Source of the DNA: Azospirillum sp. B4
GTDB taxonomy: Bacteria; Pseudomonadota; Alphaproteobacteria; Azospirillales; Azospirillaceae
NCBI RefSeq assembly: GCF_000333275.1
Contig: NZ_BACU01000452.1
Span: 1-64,000, forward strand
Length of the DNA stretch: 64,000 bases
Reading direction: 5' to 3'
A model generated the notes under the pieces. That model ran no database searches. It was not told the DNA's origin and was given only the letters and a program-made list of their open reading frames with translations. Shown here piece after piece: positions 36,147 through 45,749 of this stretch. Position 1 is the first letter of the stretch. The number at the start of each line of letters is the position of its first letter. The translations under genes were made by a program, and so were the position numbers.

Positions 36147-36183
36147 CGGACAATCTAGCCGCTTTCCGATAAAGTATTGTCCG
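36147..36183. promoter_or_regulatory. Inverted repeat downstream of the giant glycosyltransferase
   Basis: CGGACAAT (36147-36154) and ATTGTCCG (36176-36183) are perfect 8-bp arms 21 bp apart in the 261-bp space between rfbF (start 35953) and the giant protein (stop 36215). It could be a weak terminator stem or part of the rfbF promoter. There is no other recognisable feature in this gap. Confidence 0.4.
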
Positions 36184-36214
36184 GCCCCAGTCAATCTATC
36201 ACTCGGCCGGCCAC

Positions 36215-39200
36215 TCACTCAACCGGGGTTCCGTCAATGGCCCCTACCAGCTGTCGGCGCATGGTTTCCCGCGAGAAATTGGCATGGGCGAAGCCCGGCT
36301 GAGCCGCCGCCTGCCGTTCCCACGCGGTTGGGTCAGACAACAGCGCCACAACCCCCCGCGCCACATCCGCCGCATCGTCGATAACGGTGCAAACCTGCTC
36401 CAGGCCGGCGAGGCCCTGCGCGCCCACCGAGGTGGTCACCAGCGGCACGCCGTGCTGTAACGCCTCCACCACCTTCGACTTAATGCCGGCTCCCACACGC
36501 AGCGGTACGACGGCGACTCGCGCCCGGGCGTAATGCTGTTCCAGTTCCTCGGCGCTGACCCAACCTGTCACCTTGACGCGGTCCGATGCCAGTGCCTGAA
36601 CCGCCGCGGTGGGATGCGACCCCACGAGGGACAGGACGAGGTCCGGCAATGACGCCCAGACCAGGGGCATGATCTCATTCACCAGCCACAAGGCCGCATC
36701 GACATTGGGGGTATGGGCGAAGCCGGCGACGAACAGGAGGCCCGACCGATCGTCGAAACCAGCGCCGGCGCCTTCCACCGGGTCGACGATATAGGGCGCC
36801 ACCAATCGGACCGTTGCCGCCGGCAGCTGGGCCGTCGCCAACGTCACCTCATCGATAGACGGATAGAGGGCGCAGTCAACCTGCGTCCAGATCGTCTTTT
36901 CCTGCAATTCCGACTGAATGGAGGCCAAGTGAACCGCGGTGTCGCCGGTGCGCGCATACTCCAGGGCGAGGCGACGATAATGGAGATCGTGTCCGTAGTA
37001 GACCACCCGCGCCGCCGTATGCGCCTTGACGATGTGCAGGTACTTCAAGGTCGTCGGCGGCCGGCTGGTGAGGACGGCGTGCAGCTGGCGACCATTTTCC
37101 GCCAGCCACCCCTGGAAGCCCTCGGGCGTGGCCAGGGCACCATAGAGGATTTCGATACCCCTGTCCTGCAAAGGGGGAGCATAACGCGAACTCATGTAGC
37201 CGTTCTCAGGCAGGAACTTCACGCCGTATCCCGCTTCCAGCAGGACCTCCAGGAAGGCGAACACCGTCCGCGAGCCGGCATCGCGATCCGGTTCGGGCAG
37301 ATAGTGATCGATGACCAGGACGATCTTGCGATCGAAACTGCGTTCGCGGGCCCGGAAGACGTTTTCGCCGTTGGACAGATTTTCCTTCTGCAGGGTCTTG
37401 CCCCAGGTCCGCAGCAGGCGCCGCTGGTTCGCCACCTGGTAGGCCTTGATGCCCGAGCCCGTGTCCGTCCCATGCGACACCCCTTCGTAGTGAACGACGG
37501 TGGAGCGGGGCTGATAGTAGACCTTGCGCCCGCCGGCGCGGGCCTTGAACGCCAGGTCGGAGTCCTCGCAATAGGCCGGTGAATAGGCCGGATCGAAGCC
37601 GCCCACCGCCTTGAAAAAGGCGGCATCCACCAGGATGGATGCGCCGGAGCAGTAATCGACCTCACGGGTATAGTTGTATTGGGGCAGTGACGGGTCGCCA
37701 TTGCGGCCATAGTTCCAGCCGGAACCGTCCTTCCAGATGATGCCCCCGGCTTCCTGCAGCTGGCCATCCGGGTAAATCAGCTTGGACCCCACGATCGCCG
37801 CGTCTGGATGGAGATCGAAGGTGCGCAGCAGCGGATCCAGCCACCCGTCGGTCACCTCGGTATCGTTGTTGAGGAAATGGAAGTATTGCCCCCGTGCCTG
37901 GCCCGCCGCCTTGTTGCAATTGCCGATGAAGCCCAGGTTCTCCGTATTTTCAATGAAACGCAGCCCTGGAATTCCGCGCAGATAAGGCAGCGCCGGGTCA
38001 CCAGAAGCATCGTCGATGACGATCACCTCGATGGGCGCCGCCGCCGGATACTTCATGATGGATGCCAGGCACCGCAGCGTGTAGTCGACCTTGCCATAGG
38101 TGGGGATGATGACGGATACCAGCGGCTGAGCGCTGTCAGACAGGCGGAGGCCGGCAGCGACACTGGACAGGTGGACGATGTTCTGCAGATCCTCCAACCT
38201 GGCCTGCAGGTTTGCCACCTCGACCTGCTGTTGCTCCCATTCCATTCGAATGTCGCGAAGGGCAGCGTTCTCCGCAGCAAGGCTATGAATCGCCTCCGCC
38301 ATACCGGCCCGCTCGCCGCGCAGCTGGTTCAACTCCTGACGTTGCGCGCCACACACCTCTAGGAAATTTGCTTCGAGGCGCTGCAACACCGGCTCGGGCT
38401 GGAACGTAGCAGCGGGCGGAGCCTCGACTGCCGCCGGCCCCCGCGGCGCCATCTTCGCGGCATAAAGCCGCTTCAACCCACTGATGTCCCCTTTCACCAG
38501 GCGCCCGACCACCCGCCAGGGCAGAGTCAAGCGCCAGGAACTGGACCGGTACATCTGATCGACCTGCAGCCGGGCCAAGGCCAGGGCCTGGCGCTCACTT
38601 GCAAGGGCATCGAACAGGGCGGTTTCAGATCGCGCCGCATCAACCAGCCGATCAGCATAGTGCTGATCCAGCCGTTGCACTTCCGCATCCCAGTCCGCCA
38701 CGAGTTGGGCCAACATGGCTTGGCGCGCCGCTTCCGCATCCGCCAGTTGAAGCTGCAGGCGCTGTATCTCCGCCTGATTGCCACGCTGAGTTTCATCTAG
38801 GATCAGGCGCAACTGCTCAATCTCGGCGGAACTGCGGCTCAGTTCCGCCTGCGCGCCGGCCATGCGCGCGGCATCGACCTCACTCTCCAGTTCCGCTATA
38901 CGCGCCTGGTATGAGAGATAGAGCGCCTTGATTTCCGCCGTCAGGCGATCGATCTCCTCCTGGCCGTTCTGCTGGCTGGCCATCAACTCCGCGGTGACGC
39001 GCGCGATTTCCGCCTGGTGGGTGGCATGAACCTCGGCGATATGCGCATTCAGCTGATCGGGATCGGGTTGGGAGGTTCGCTGGCTCGCCGCCAATGTCTC
39101 ATTGATCCGCGCGATTTCCGCCTGGTAGGCCGCATGGATTTCATCGAGATGGTCTTTCAGCTGGGCGGCCGCCGTCTGGCCTTCCCGCTGGCTCTTCGAC

Positions 39201-40831
39201 AGTTCGTCGATCAGGCGGTCGATTTCCGCCTGAAGAGAATCCCGGACAGCCGCCAGTTCCGCCTGATAAGAGGTGTGAGCCTCCACCAGAAGGGCGTTAA
39301 GCCGGGCGATTTCGGCCTCCCCTCGGCTCTGGCTCGCCGTCAGCTCCGTATTGAGGCGCGCGATCTCCGCCTGATAAGAGGCATGGACCTCTTCCAGATG
39401 GGTATTCAGCGGCGCAATTTCGGCCCCGCCTCGGCCCTGGCTCGCCGTCAGCTCCGTATTGAGGCGCGCGATCTCCGCCCGATAGGAGGCATGGACCTCC
39501 TCCAGATCGGAATTTAGCCGCGCAATTTCGGCCTCCCCTCGGCCCTGGCTCGCCGTCAGCTCAGTATTGAGGCGCGCGATCTCCGCCCGATAGGAGGCAT
39601 GGACCTCCTCCAGATCGGAATTTAGCCGCGCAATTTCGGCCTCCCCTCGGCCCTGGCTCGCCGTCAGCTCAGTATTGAGGCGCGCGATCTCCGCCCGATA
39701 GGAGGCATGGACCTCCTCCAAATGGGAATTCAGACGGTCCACCTCCGCCTGCCCCGTTTGCTGGCTGGCGGTCAACTCCGCGTTAAGACGCTCGATTTCT
39801 GAGCGGGACGTGTCGTTGATTTCATCAATATGGGTGTTTAGCCGGTCCACCTCCGCCTGGTCGACACGCTGTATGTCCGCAATCTCAGCGTTCAGGCGCG
39901 CGATCTCCTTCCGCGCGTCCACCAGCGTTTCCTCGGCGTCCATGCGCGCGCGGTCCAACGCGAAGAAATGGGTGGGGGAATGCATGATGCTATGGGAAAG
40001 CGGCGGCAGCGGCGCTTGAGCCGCGACCGCGATGTAATAGGGCGTGCTGGGAACGCCAATGGTGCGCTGGAACAGGATACCGTCCCGGGTCTCAAAACCC
40101 TCGACGCTGGCCGGGACCGTTTCCCCCTCGCCCATGATGACGGAGCCCCAGAGCGAACGCTGTTCGAATAGCGCCACGTGCGGGAAGCCGGTTCGCAGCA
40201 GCGTCAAGAACTCTTGCCGATTCAGCTCCCGGAAATGGAATGGATTATGGTGGTCGTGCTGGTCCGTATAGACATCCCGGTTGGGAGAGGAAATGACCAG
40301 CATGCCACCCGGCCGCAGGACACGGCTCACCTCCGCCAGGAAGGCTTCCTGGGCGGTGAAATGCTCCAGCGTTTCGAAACTGACGACGATGTCGACCGAT
40401 TGATCATCAATGGGCAAGGCCGCGGCGTCACCCTGCCGATAGGACACGCGCTCGGTCAGGTAATTTAAGTTGGCGAATTCCACCGCCTCCCGGTCGATGT
40501 CGACACCGATGACGGAGCGCGCCACCTGCCCAAGAAGAGAGCTGCCGTAGCCCTCGCCACTGGCGATATCCAACACGTCCTTGTTCGCACAGAATGAAAG
40601 CGCGAAAAGATAACGGTGGTAATGCTCGTGCTGGATATCTCCGACGAGCCCGGAAACATAGCGTTCGCCCGTAAACTCCATTGCGGCTTTGGGCGCCGGA
40701 AACCTGAAGGCCGACCTGTTCCCGATGCGTGGCTGTGATTTCGCGGCTGCGGGCTTCACCGTCGTCTTCACCGGATCCTGCGAAACAGCAGAAGAAATGC
40801 CAAAACCAACAGTATCTTCCAAAGAAGCCAT
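36215..40831 (-). CDS. 1538-residue fusion: methyltransferase, long coiled coil, GT2 and GT4-like glycosyltransferase
   Basis: The order of domains is: class I SAM methyltransferase (about 50-260; motif [14 protein letters not shown] at 86-98); long Glu/Ala/Arg/Leu coiled coil (about 300-770) with three near-identical 36-residue units at about 368-497; a helical linker; GT2 domain (about 900-1150; [16 protein letters not shown], metal motif NNDTEV); GT4-like domain (about 1165-1530; [32 protein letters not shown]). It should act at the cytoplasmic face of the membrane on a growing surface glycan. The combination recalls WbdD/WbdA, where a methylating cap enzyme with a coiled-coil ruler sets O-antigen length. 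This is analogy, not homology shown. ATG 40831 is preferred over GTG 40837. Confidence 0.8.
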   Translation of the reverse strand: MASLEDTVGFGISSAVSQDPVKTTVKPAAAKSQPRIGNRSAFRFPAPKAAMEFTGERYVSGLVGDIQHEHYHRYLFALSFCANKDVLDIASGEGYGSSLLGQVARSVIGVDIDREAVEFANLNYLTERVSYRQGDAAALPIDDQSVDIVVSFETLEHFTAQEAFLAEVSRVLRPGGMLVISSPNRDVYTDQHDHHNPFHFRELNRQEFLTLLRTGFPHVALFEQRSLWGSVIMGEGETVPASVEGFETRDGILFQRTIGVPSTPYYIAVAAQAPLPPLSHSIMHSPTHFFALDRARMDAEETLVDARKEIARLNAEIADIQRVDQAEVDRLNTHIDEINDTSRSEIERLNAELTASQQTGQAEVDRLNSHLEEVHASYRAEIARLNTELTASQGRGEAEIARLNSDLEEVHASYRAEIARLNTELTASQGRGEAEIARLNSDLEEVHASYRAEIARLNTELTASQGRGGAEIAPLNTHLEEVHASYQAEIARLNTELTASQSRGEAEIARLNALLVEAHTSYQAELAAVRDSLQAEIDRLIDELSKSQREGQTAAAQLKDHLDEIHAAYQAEIARINETLAASQRTSQPDPDQLNAHIAEVHATHQAEIARVTAELMASQQNGQEEIDRLTAEIKALYLSYQARIAELESEVDAARMAGAQAELSRSSAEIEQLRLILDETQRGNQAEIQRLQLQLADAEAARQAMLAQLVADWDAEVQRLDQHYADRLVDAARSETALFDALASERQALALARLQVDQMYRSSSWRLTLPWRVVGRLVKGDISGLKRLYAAKMAPRGPAAVEAPPAATFQPEPVLQRLEANFLEVCGAQRQELNQLRGERAGMAEAIHSLAAENAALRDIRMEWEQQQVEVANLQARLEDLQNIVHLSSVAAGLRLSDSAQPLVSVIIPTYGKVDYTLRCLASIMKYPAAAPIEVIVIDDASGDPALPYLRGIPGLRFIENTENLGFIGNCNKAAGQARGQYFHFLNNDTEVTDGWLDPLLRTFDLHPDAAIVGSKLIYPDGQLQEAGGIIWKDGSGWNYGRNGDPSLPQYNYTREVDYCSGASILVDAAFFKAVGGFDPAYSPAYCEDSDLAFKARAGGRKVYYQPRSTVVHYEGVSHGTDTGSGIKAYQVANQRRLLRTWGKTLQKENLSNGENVFRARERSFDRKIVLVIDHYLPEPDRDAGSRTVFAFLEVLLEAGYGVKFLPENGYMSSRYAPPLQDRGIEILYGALATPEGFQGWLAENGRQLHAVLTSRPPTTLKYLHIVKAHTAARVVYYGHDLHYRRLALEYARTGDTAVHLASIQSELQEKTIWTQVDCALYPSIDEVTLATAQLPAATVRLVAPYIVDPVEGAGAGFDDRSGLLFVAGFAHTPNVDAALWLVNEIMPLVWASLPDLVLSLVGSHPTAAVQALASDRVKVTGWVSAEELEQHYARARVAVVPLRVGAGIKSKVVEALQHGVPLVTTSVGAQGLAGLEQVCTVIDDAADVARGVVALLSDPTAWERQAAAQPGFAHANFSRETMRRQLVGAIDGTPVE
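39340..39725. repeat. 108-bp tandem repeats inside the coiled-coil coding region
   Basis: Two consecutive copies (39471-39578 and 39579-39686) are identical. The third begins at 39687 and matches for 34 bp before diverging. The segment before 39471 matches with a few mismatches. Each unit encodes 36 residues, a little over five heptads. More degenerate copies extend over roughly 39000-39900. Perfect copies suggest recent expansion and possible copy-number variation without frameshift. Confidence 0.85.
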
Positions 40832-41248
40832 TATCACAATCCAGCTATTTCAGGTTTATGAAACGAAATATTTCGATTCGGCGGCAACAAACCCCATCAA
40901 TGCGTCAACACATCCCCCAGACACAAAAATAGCTACGCCGTTCCCCCGCGTAGTATCGCTTGCATATCATGCGGTCAACAGTCCATGGGCACCAGCCATT
41001 TTTCCATGCCTGTCCATCGGAGATGGGGCGGCCATACCCCTGGGGCTTGCCATCCCGACCAGCGAATGGCCGGTGGCGGCGACCATTTATAATTTGGATG
41101 CATTCGTTGAACCGATAGAGTATGAGCGGCAGAGGTTGCCAATCGATTCTGTCCAGTGGCCGGCACATTATGCCAGCTGATCAATGCCCTTCCTGCATTG
41201 AGTCATGGAATTGCGATATTCTCTCGTAATAGATTTAGAGGGGGTACC
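40832..41248. other. Divergent promoter region with palindrome
   Basis: 417 bp between the giant glycan protein and hddA. It contains the perfect 12-bp palindrome CGAAATATTTCG (40864-40875), about 33 bp upstream of the giant gene's ATG, and an AT-rich stretch suited to promoters. I find no credible gene; short open frames here lack ribosome-binding sites. Confidence 0.5.
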
Positions 41249-42307
41249 ATGTTAACGACCCGTCATCAGCCCAAGACCGGCACCCTGGTGCGCGCCCGCG
41301 CGCCGCTGCGCCTGGGCTTGGCCGGCGGTGGCACGGACGTCTCGCCTTACTGCGATCTGCATACCGGCGCCATCCTGAACGTCACCATTTCCAAGTACTC
41401 ATACGCGACGCTGGAAATGAGGGGTGACGGCAAGATCGTTTTCGAGGCGCTGGACCGGGACGAGACGACGACCTACGACACCGCGCCCCATCTGGTACCG
41501 GACGGCAAGCTGGATTTGCACAAGGCGGTGTACAACCGCATCGTCACCGACTATCTGGGCGGCGCCCCCCTCTCGCTGCGGCTGCGCACCAGTTCGGACG
41601 CCGTCGCCGGTTCCGGCCTGGGCTCGTCCTCGACCCTGGTGGTGACCATGGTCCAGGCTTTCGTGGAAGCCTTCGCCCTGCCACTGGGCGAATACGACGT
41701 GGCCCACCTGGCCTATATCATCGAGCGCAAGGACCTGGGCCTGAAGGGCGGCAAGCAGGACCAGTACGCGGCCACCTTCGGCGGCTTCAATTTCATGGAG
41801 TTCTATGCCGAGGACCGGGTGATCGTGAACCCGCTGCGGGTCAAGGACTGGATCGTCAGCGAACTGGAATCGTCCCTGGTGCTGTACTTCACCGGCGTTT
41901 CCCGCGAATCCGCCAACATCATCGCCGAGCAGGTCAGCAACGTCGAAACCGGCCAGCAGGCCTCCATCGACGCCATGCACGCCCTGCGGCGTGAGGCGGT
42001 GGCCATGAAGGAGCATCTGCTGCGCGGCGACGTCCCAGCCCTGGGCCGCGCCCTGCAGGCGGGCTGGGAAGCTAAGAAGCGCAGCGCCAAATCCATCTCC
42101 AATTCCAACATCGACGCCGTCGACCAGGCGGCGCGCGAGGCCGGGGCCTTCGCGGGCAAGATGTCGGGCGCCGGTGGTGGCGGTTTCATGTTCTTCCTGG
42201 CGCCGCCCGAATGCCGGCAAAAGGTCATCAAGGCGTTGGAGCGGTTCGGCGGCACGGCGTCCGCCTGTTATTTCACTTCCGAAGGGGCGAAAGCGTGGAG
42301 AGCGTGA
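41249..42307 (+). CDS. hddA: D-glycero-alpha-D-manno-heptose 7-phosphate kinase
   Basis: 352 residues of a GHMP kinase. RAPLRLGLAGGGTDVSPYC at the N-terminus, the glycine-rich ATP loop SGLGSSSTLVV, and KMSGAGGGGFMFF near the C-terminus. It phosphorylates heptose 7-phosphate at C1 with alpha configuration for the GDP-heptose branch. The ATG at 41249 has AGAGGGGG upstream. Its stop overlaps the gmhA start (TGATG). Confidence 0.9.
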   Translation: MLTTRHQPKTGTLVRARAPLRLGLAGGGTDVSPYCDLHTGAILNVTISKYSYATLEMRGDGKIVFEALDRDETTTYDTAPHLVPDGKLDLHKAVYNRIVTDYLGGAPLSLRLRTSSDAVAGSGLGSSSTLVVTMVQAFVEAFALPLGEYDVAHLAYIIERKDLGLKGGKQDQYAATFGGFNFMEFYAEDRVIVNPLRVKDWIVSELESSLVLYFTGVSRESANIIAEQVSNVETGQQASIDAMHALRREAVAMKEHLLRGDVPALGRALQAGWEAKKRSAKSISNSNIDAVDQAAREAGAFAGKMSGAGGGGFMFFLAPPECRQKVIKALERFGGTASACYFTSEGAKAWRA

Positions 42308-42891
42308 TGATCGAAGCGATCCAAGGGGAACTGGGCGCCACCATCCAGGTGCTGCAGGCCATGCAGGCGGACCGCGACCTGTGCCAGCGCGTCGCCGATG
42401 TCGTGGATCTGAGCGTCGCCGCGCTTCAGGCCGGCAACAAGATCCTGTTCGCCGGCAACGGCGGCAGCGCCGCCGACGCGCAGCATTGGGCGGGCGAACT
42501 GGTCAGCCGCTTCAACTATGACCGGCCGGGCTTGGCCGCCATCGCCCTGACCACCGACACCTCCATCCTGACGGCCATCGGCAACGACTACGGCTACGAC
42601 TACAGCTTCGCCCGCCAGATCGAGGCGCTGGGTCGGGAGGGCGACGTGTTCTTCGCGCTCTCCACCTCGGGCCGGTCCAAGAACATCGTGCGGGCCCTGG
42701 CCGCCTGCAAGGAGCGGGGGGTCAAGACCGTGGGCTTCACCGGCGCCACCGGCGGCGACATGCTGACGCTGTGCGATCATTGCCTGCGCATCCCATCCAC
42801 CCACACGCCGCGCATCCAGGAGGGCCATGAGGCCCTGGGCCACATGATCTGCGGCCTGATCGAGCAGCGCATCTTCCCCAAGGCGGCATGA
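42307..42891 (+). CDS. gmhA: Sedoheptulose 7-phosphate isomerase
   Basis: 194 residues of a SIS-fold isomerase: FAGNGGSAADAQHWAGELVSR, LSTSGRSKNI, and the C-terminal TPRIQEGHEALGH with metal/catalytic Glu-His. It makes D-glycero-D-manno-heptose 7-phosphate, shared by the ADP- and GDP-heptose routes. It overlaps hddA by one base and hddC by four, so the three are coupled. Confidence 0.93.
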   Translation: MIEAIQGELGATIQVLQAMQADRDLCQRVADVVDLSVAALQAGNKILFAGNGGSAADAQHWAGELVSRFNYDRPGLAAIALTTDTSILTAIGNDYGYDYSFARQIEALGREGDVFFALSTSGRSKNIVRALAACKERGVKTVGFTGATGGDMLTLCDHCLRIPSTHTPRIQEGHEALGHMICGLIEQRIFPKAA

Positions 42892-43601
42892 TGCGCGAAG
42901 CGGTCATCCTGGCGGGCGGGCTGGGCACACGCCTGCGCTCCGTGGTCAGCGATCTGCCCAAGTCGCTGGCCGCGGTCGCCGGCCGCCCGTTCCTGACCTG
43001 GCAGCTGGAGCAGTTGGCCGACCAAGGCTTCACCCGGGTCGTGCTGGCGGTGGGCTACATGCACGACAAGGTGACCGCCACCTACGGCGACAGCTTCGCC
43101 GGCATGGCCATCCACTATGCCGTGGAGGAGGACGCGCTGGGCACCGGCGGTGCCATCTGGCAAGCCGCCCGCCTGACGGTGAGCGAAGCCTTCTTCGCGC
43201 TGAACGGCGACACCTATTTCGACCTGCCGGCCGATGGCATGGAAGCGGCGTTGGGCGATCCGGCGACCGACATGGCCATGGCCGTCTGCCATGTGGATGA
43301 TTGCGGGCGCTACGGGCTGGTGGACATCACCGACGGCCGGCTGGCCGGCTTCCGGGAAAAGGCGCCGGGGCGGCCGGGGGCCGTCAACGCCGGCGCCTAT
43401 CTGTTCCGGCGGTCGCTGCTGGACCGCTGGCCCCTGCCGGAACGGTTCTCCATCGAGACAGACTTCCTGCAGCCACGCCTGTCGGAGCTGAGGGTGGCGG
43501 CCGTGCCGGTGCGCGGCGACTTCATCGACATCGGCATTCCGGAAGACTACGCCCATTCCCAGACGCGCATTCCCGAATTGAAGGCCCTGCGCCACCGGTA
43601 A
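42888..43601 (+). CDS. hddC: D-glycero-alpha-D-manno-heptose 1-phosphate guanylyltransferase
   Basis: 237 residues of a sugar-phosphate nucleotidyltransferase: VILAGGLGTRLRSVVSDLPKSLAAVAGRPF, NGDTYFD as the metal-binding phrase and DIGIPEDYAHSQ at the end. With hddA next door the product is GDP-D-glycero-alpha-D-manno-heptose. It starts at ATG 42888 overlapping gmhA (ATGA). It is convergent with mmsB. Confidence 0.88.
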   Translation: MMREAVILAGGLGTRLRSVVSDLPKSLAAVAGRPFLTWQLEQLADQGFTRVVLAVGYMHDKVTATYGDSFAGMAIHYAVEEDALGTGGAIWQAARLTVSEAFFALNGDTYFDLPADGMEAALGDPATDMAMAVCHVDDCGRYGLVDITDGRLAGFREKAPGRPGAVNAGAYLFRRSLLDRWPLPERFSIETDFLQPRLSELRVAAVPVRGDFIDIGIPEDYAHSQTRIPELKALRHR

Positions 43602-43645
43602 GGGCGCCCCGGCGGCGGTCCCGACGGGGCTGGCCCCCGTGGAAC

Positions 43646-44536
43646 CTACTTGCCGCCACCCAGCATCTTCACGATGGCCGAGAAGTCCAGGTGGCCGTTG
43701 CCTGCAGCGGAGAACAGGGCGTACAGCGCGGCGGCGTTGGCGCCCATAGGCGTGGCGGCCCCGCTGGACGCGGCCGCCGCTTGGGCCAGCTTCAGATCCT
43801 TCAGCATCATGTCGACGGCGAAGCCGGGGGCGTAGTCGCGGTTGGCGGGCGAGGTGGGCACGGGGCCGGGCACCGGGCAGTAGGTGGTGAGCGACCAGCA
43901 CTGGCCGGAGGAGGTCGAACTGACGTCGAACAGCTTCTGCCGGTCCAGGCCCAGCTTGTCGGCAAGGGCGAAGGCTTCCGACACGCCGATCATGGTGATG
44001 CCCAGGATCATGTTGTTGCAGATCTTGGCCGCCTGGCCGGTGCCGGGGCCGCCGGTGTGCACCACGGTCTTGCCCATCTGCGCCAGATAGGGACGCGCCC
44101 GTTCCACCGCCTCCTCCGTGCCGCCGACCATGAAGGTCAGCGTGCCGGCGGCGGCACCGCCGGTCCCGCCGGAGACGGGGGCGTCCACCAGGACGAAGCC
44201 GCGCGCGGCGGCGGCGGCGGCCACGGCACGGGCGCTGTCGACATCGATGGTGGAGCTGTCGATGAACAAGGCGCCCGGGGCGGCCGTGTCGAAGACGTTG
44301 CCCGCGTCCTCATAAACACTGCGCACGTGACGGCCGGCCGGGAGCATGGTCACCACCACCTCCGCCCCTCGCGCCGCGTCGCCGACGGAACCGGCGATGG
44401 TGCCGCCGGCCTCGGCCAGCGCCGCCAGGGACTGCGGCGCCAGGTCGAAGCCCACGACGGTGTGCCCGGCCTTCAACAGGTTGCGGGCCATGGGCAGGCC
44501 CATGTTGCCCAAGCCGATGAACGCGATGCGGCTCAT
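43646..44536 (-). CDS. mmsB: 3-hydroxyisobutyrate dehydrogenase
   Basis: 296 residues. N-terminal Rossmann motif IAFIGLGNMGLPMARNL, the family phrase DAPVSGGTGGAAAGTL, and the catalytic Lys region GTGQAAKICNN. It oxidises 3-hydroxyisobutyrate to methylmalonate semialdehyde in valine breakdown. I prefer ATG 44536, which has GAGAGG 7 nt upstream; ATG 44542 is possible. It is the last gene of a three-gene catabolic operon. Confidence 0.92.
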   Translation of the reverse strand: MSRIAFIGLGNMGLPMARNLLKAGHTVVGFDLAPQSLAALAEAGGTIAGSVGDAARGAEVVVTMLPAGRHVRSVYEDAGNVFDTAAPGALFIDSSTIDVDSARAVAAAAAARGFVLVDAPVSGGTGGAAAGTLTFMVGGTEEAVERARPYLAQMGKTVVHTGGPGTGQAAKICNNMILGITMIGVSEAFALADKLGLDRQKLFDVSSTSSGQCWSLTTYCPVPGPVPTSPANRDYAPGFAVDMMLKDLKLAQAAAASSGAATPMGANAAALYALFSAAGNGHLDFSAIVKMLGGGK

Positions 44537-44565
44537 GGTCATTCCTCTCCCGTAATGATTATTCT

Positions 44566-45708
44566 TCAACCCATCGCCAGCAGGCGGCGGGCGATGATCA
44601 GGCGCATGATCTCATTGGTGCCTTCCAGGATCTGGTGCACCCGGACATCGCGCAGATAGCGTTCCAGCGGGTATTCGCGGATGTAGCCGTAGCCGCCGTG
44701 CAGCTGCAGCGCCTCATTGCACACCTGGAAGCCCACGTCGGTGGCGAAGCGCTTGGCCATGGCGCACCAGGTGGTGGCCTCCGCATCGCCGGCATCGAGG
44801 GCGGCGGCCGCGCGATGCACCATGAGACGGGCGGCCTCCAACTCCGTCGCCATGTCGGCCAGACGGAACTGCAGGGCCTGGAAATCCGCCAACTTGCGGC
44901 CAAAGGCCTCGCGCTCACCCATGTAGCGGGTGGCGAGCTCCAGGCAGGCGCGGGCGCCACCCAGGGAGCAGGAGGCGATGTTGATGCGGCCGCCGTCCAG
45001 TCCCTTCATGGCGATGCCGAAGCCCGCCCCCTCATCCCCCAGCCGGTTCTCCACCGGCACACGGGCGTCCTCGAAGATCACCTGGGCGGTGGGCTGGCAG
45101 TTCCAGCCCATCTTCTTCTCTTTCTTGCCGAAGCTGAGGCCGGGCGTGCCCTTTTCCACCACCAGCGCCGAGATGCCCTTGGGGCCAGGACCGCCGGTGC
45201 GCACCATGACGACGTAGAGGTCGGAGACGCCGGCGCCAGAGATGAAGGCCTTGGAGCCGTTCAGCACGTAATGGTCCCCGTCGCGCACCGCCTTGGTGCG
45301 CAAGGCGGCGGCGTCGGACCCGGACCCCGGCTCCGTCAGGCAATAGCTGGCCACGCTGTCCATGGTCATCAGGCCCGGCAGGTACCTGGCCCTGATCATG
45401 TCTTTCCCGAAACGATCTATCATCCACGCCGCCATGTTGTGGATGGAGAGGAAGGCCGCCGTGGCGACGCAGCCGGCCGACAGCTCTTCGAACAACAGGG
45501 CCGCGTCCAGGCGGGTGAGGCCGGAGCCGCCATGCTCCTCCCCGCAATAGAGCCCGCCCATGCCCAGGGCCGCTGCGGCGCGCAGCGCGTCGAGGGGGAA
45601 GATCTCCTTCTCGTCCCACTCGGCGGCATGGGGGGCCAGATGCTCGGCGGCGAAGTCCCGCGCCATGTCGCGGAACGCCCCCTGCTCCTCCGTCAGGTTG
45701 AAGTCCAT
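44566..45708 (-). CDS. Acyl-CoA dehydrogenase, probably isobutyryl-CoA dehydrogenase
   Basis: 380 residues of an FAD acyl-CoA dehydrogenase. The central domain has [17 protein letters not shown] and the C-terminal helical domain has the phrase [36 protein letters not shown] split over two parts, including the catalytic-loop region. Its position between an aldehyde dehydrogenase and mmsB argues for isobutyryl-CoA or another branched-chain acyl-CoA as substrate. Start ATG 45708. Confidence 0.9.
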   Translation of the reverse strand: MDFNLTEEQGAFRDMARDFAAEHLAPHAAEWDEKEIFPLDALRAAAALGMGGLYCGEEHGGSGLTRLDAALLFEELSAGCVATAAFLSIHNMAAWMIDRFGKDMIRARYLPGLMTMDSVASYCLTEPGSGSDAAALRTKAVRDGDHYVLNGSKAFISGAGVSDLYVVMVRTGGPGPKGISALVVEKGTPGLSFGKKEKKMGWNCQPTAQVIFEDARVPVENRLGDEGAGFGIAMKGLDGGRINIASCSLGGARACLELATRYMGEREAFGRKLADFQALQFRLADMATELEAARLMVHRAAAALDAGDAEATTWCAMAKRFATDVGFQVCNEALQLHGGYGYIREYPLERYLRDVRVHQILEGTNEIMRLIIARRLLAMG

Positions 45709-45749
45709 GGGCCAGTCCTCCCGGTTCTTGTTCTTAAGGCGGCCTGGCG

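Noticed and set aside
39000-39900. Tandem repeats considered as a CRISPR array or transposon
   Set aside because: The repeats are directly adjacent with no spacers, in frame, and encode coiled coil.
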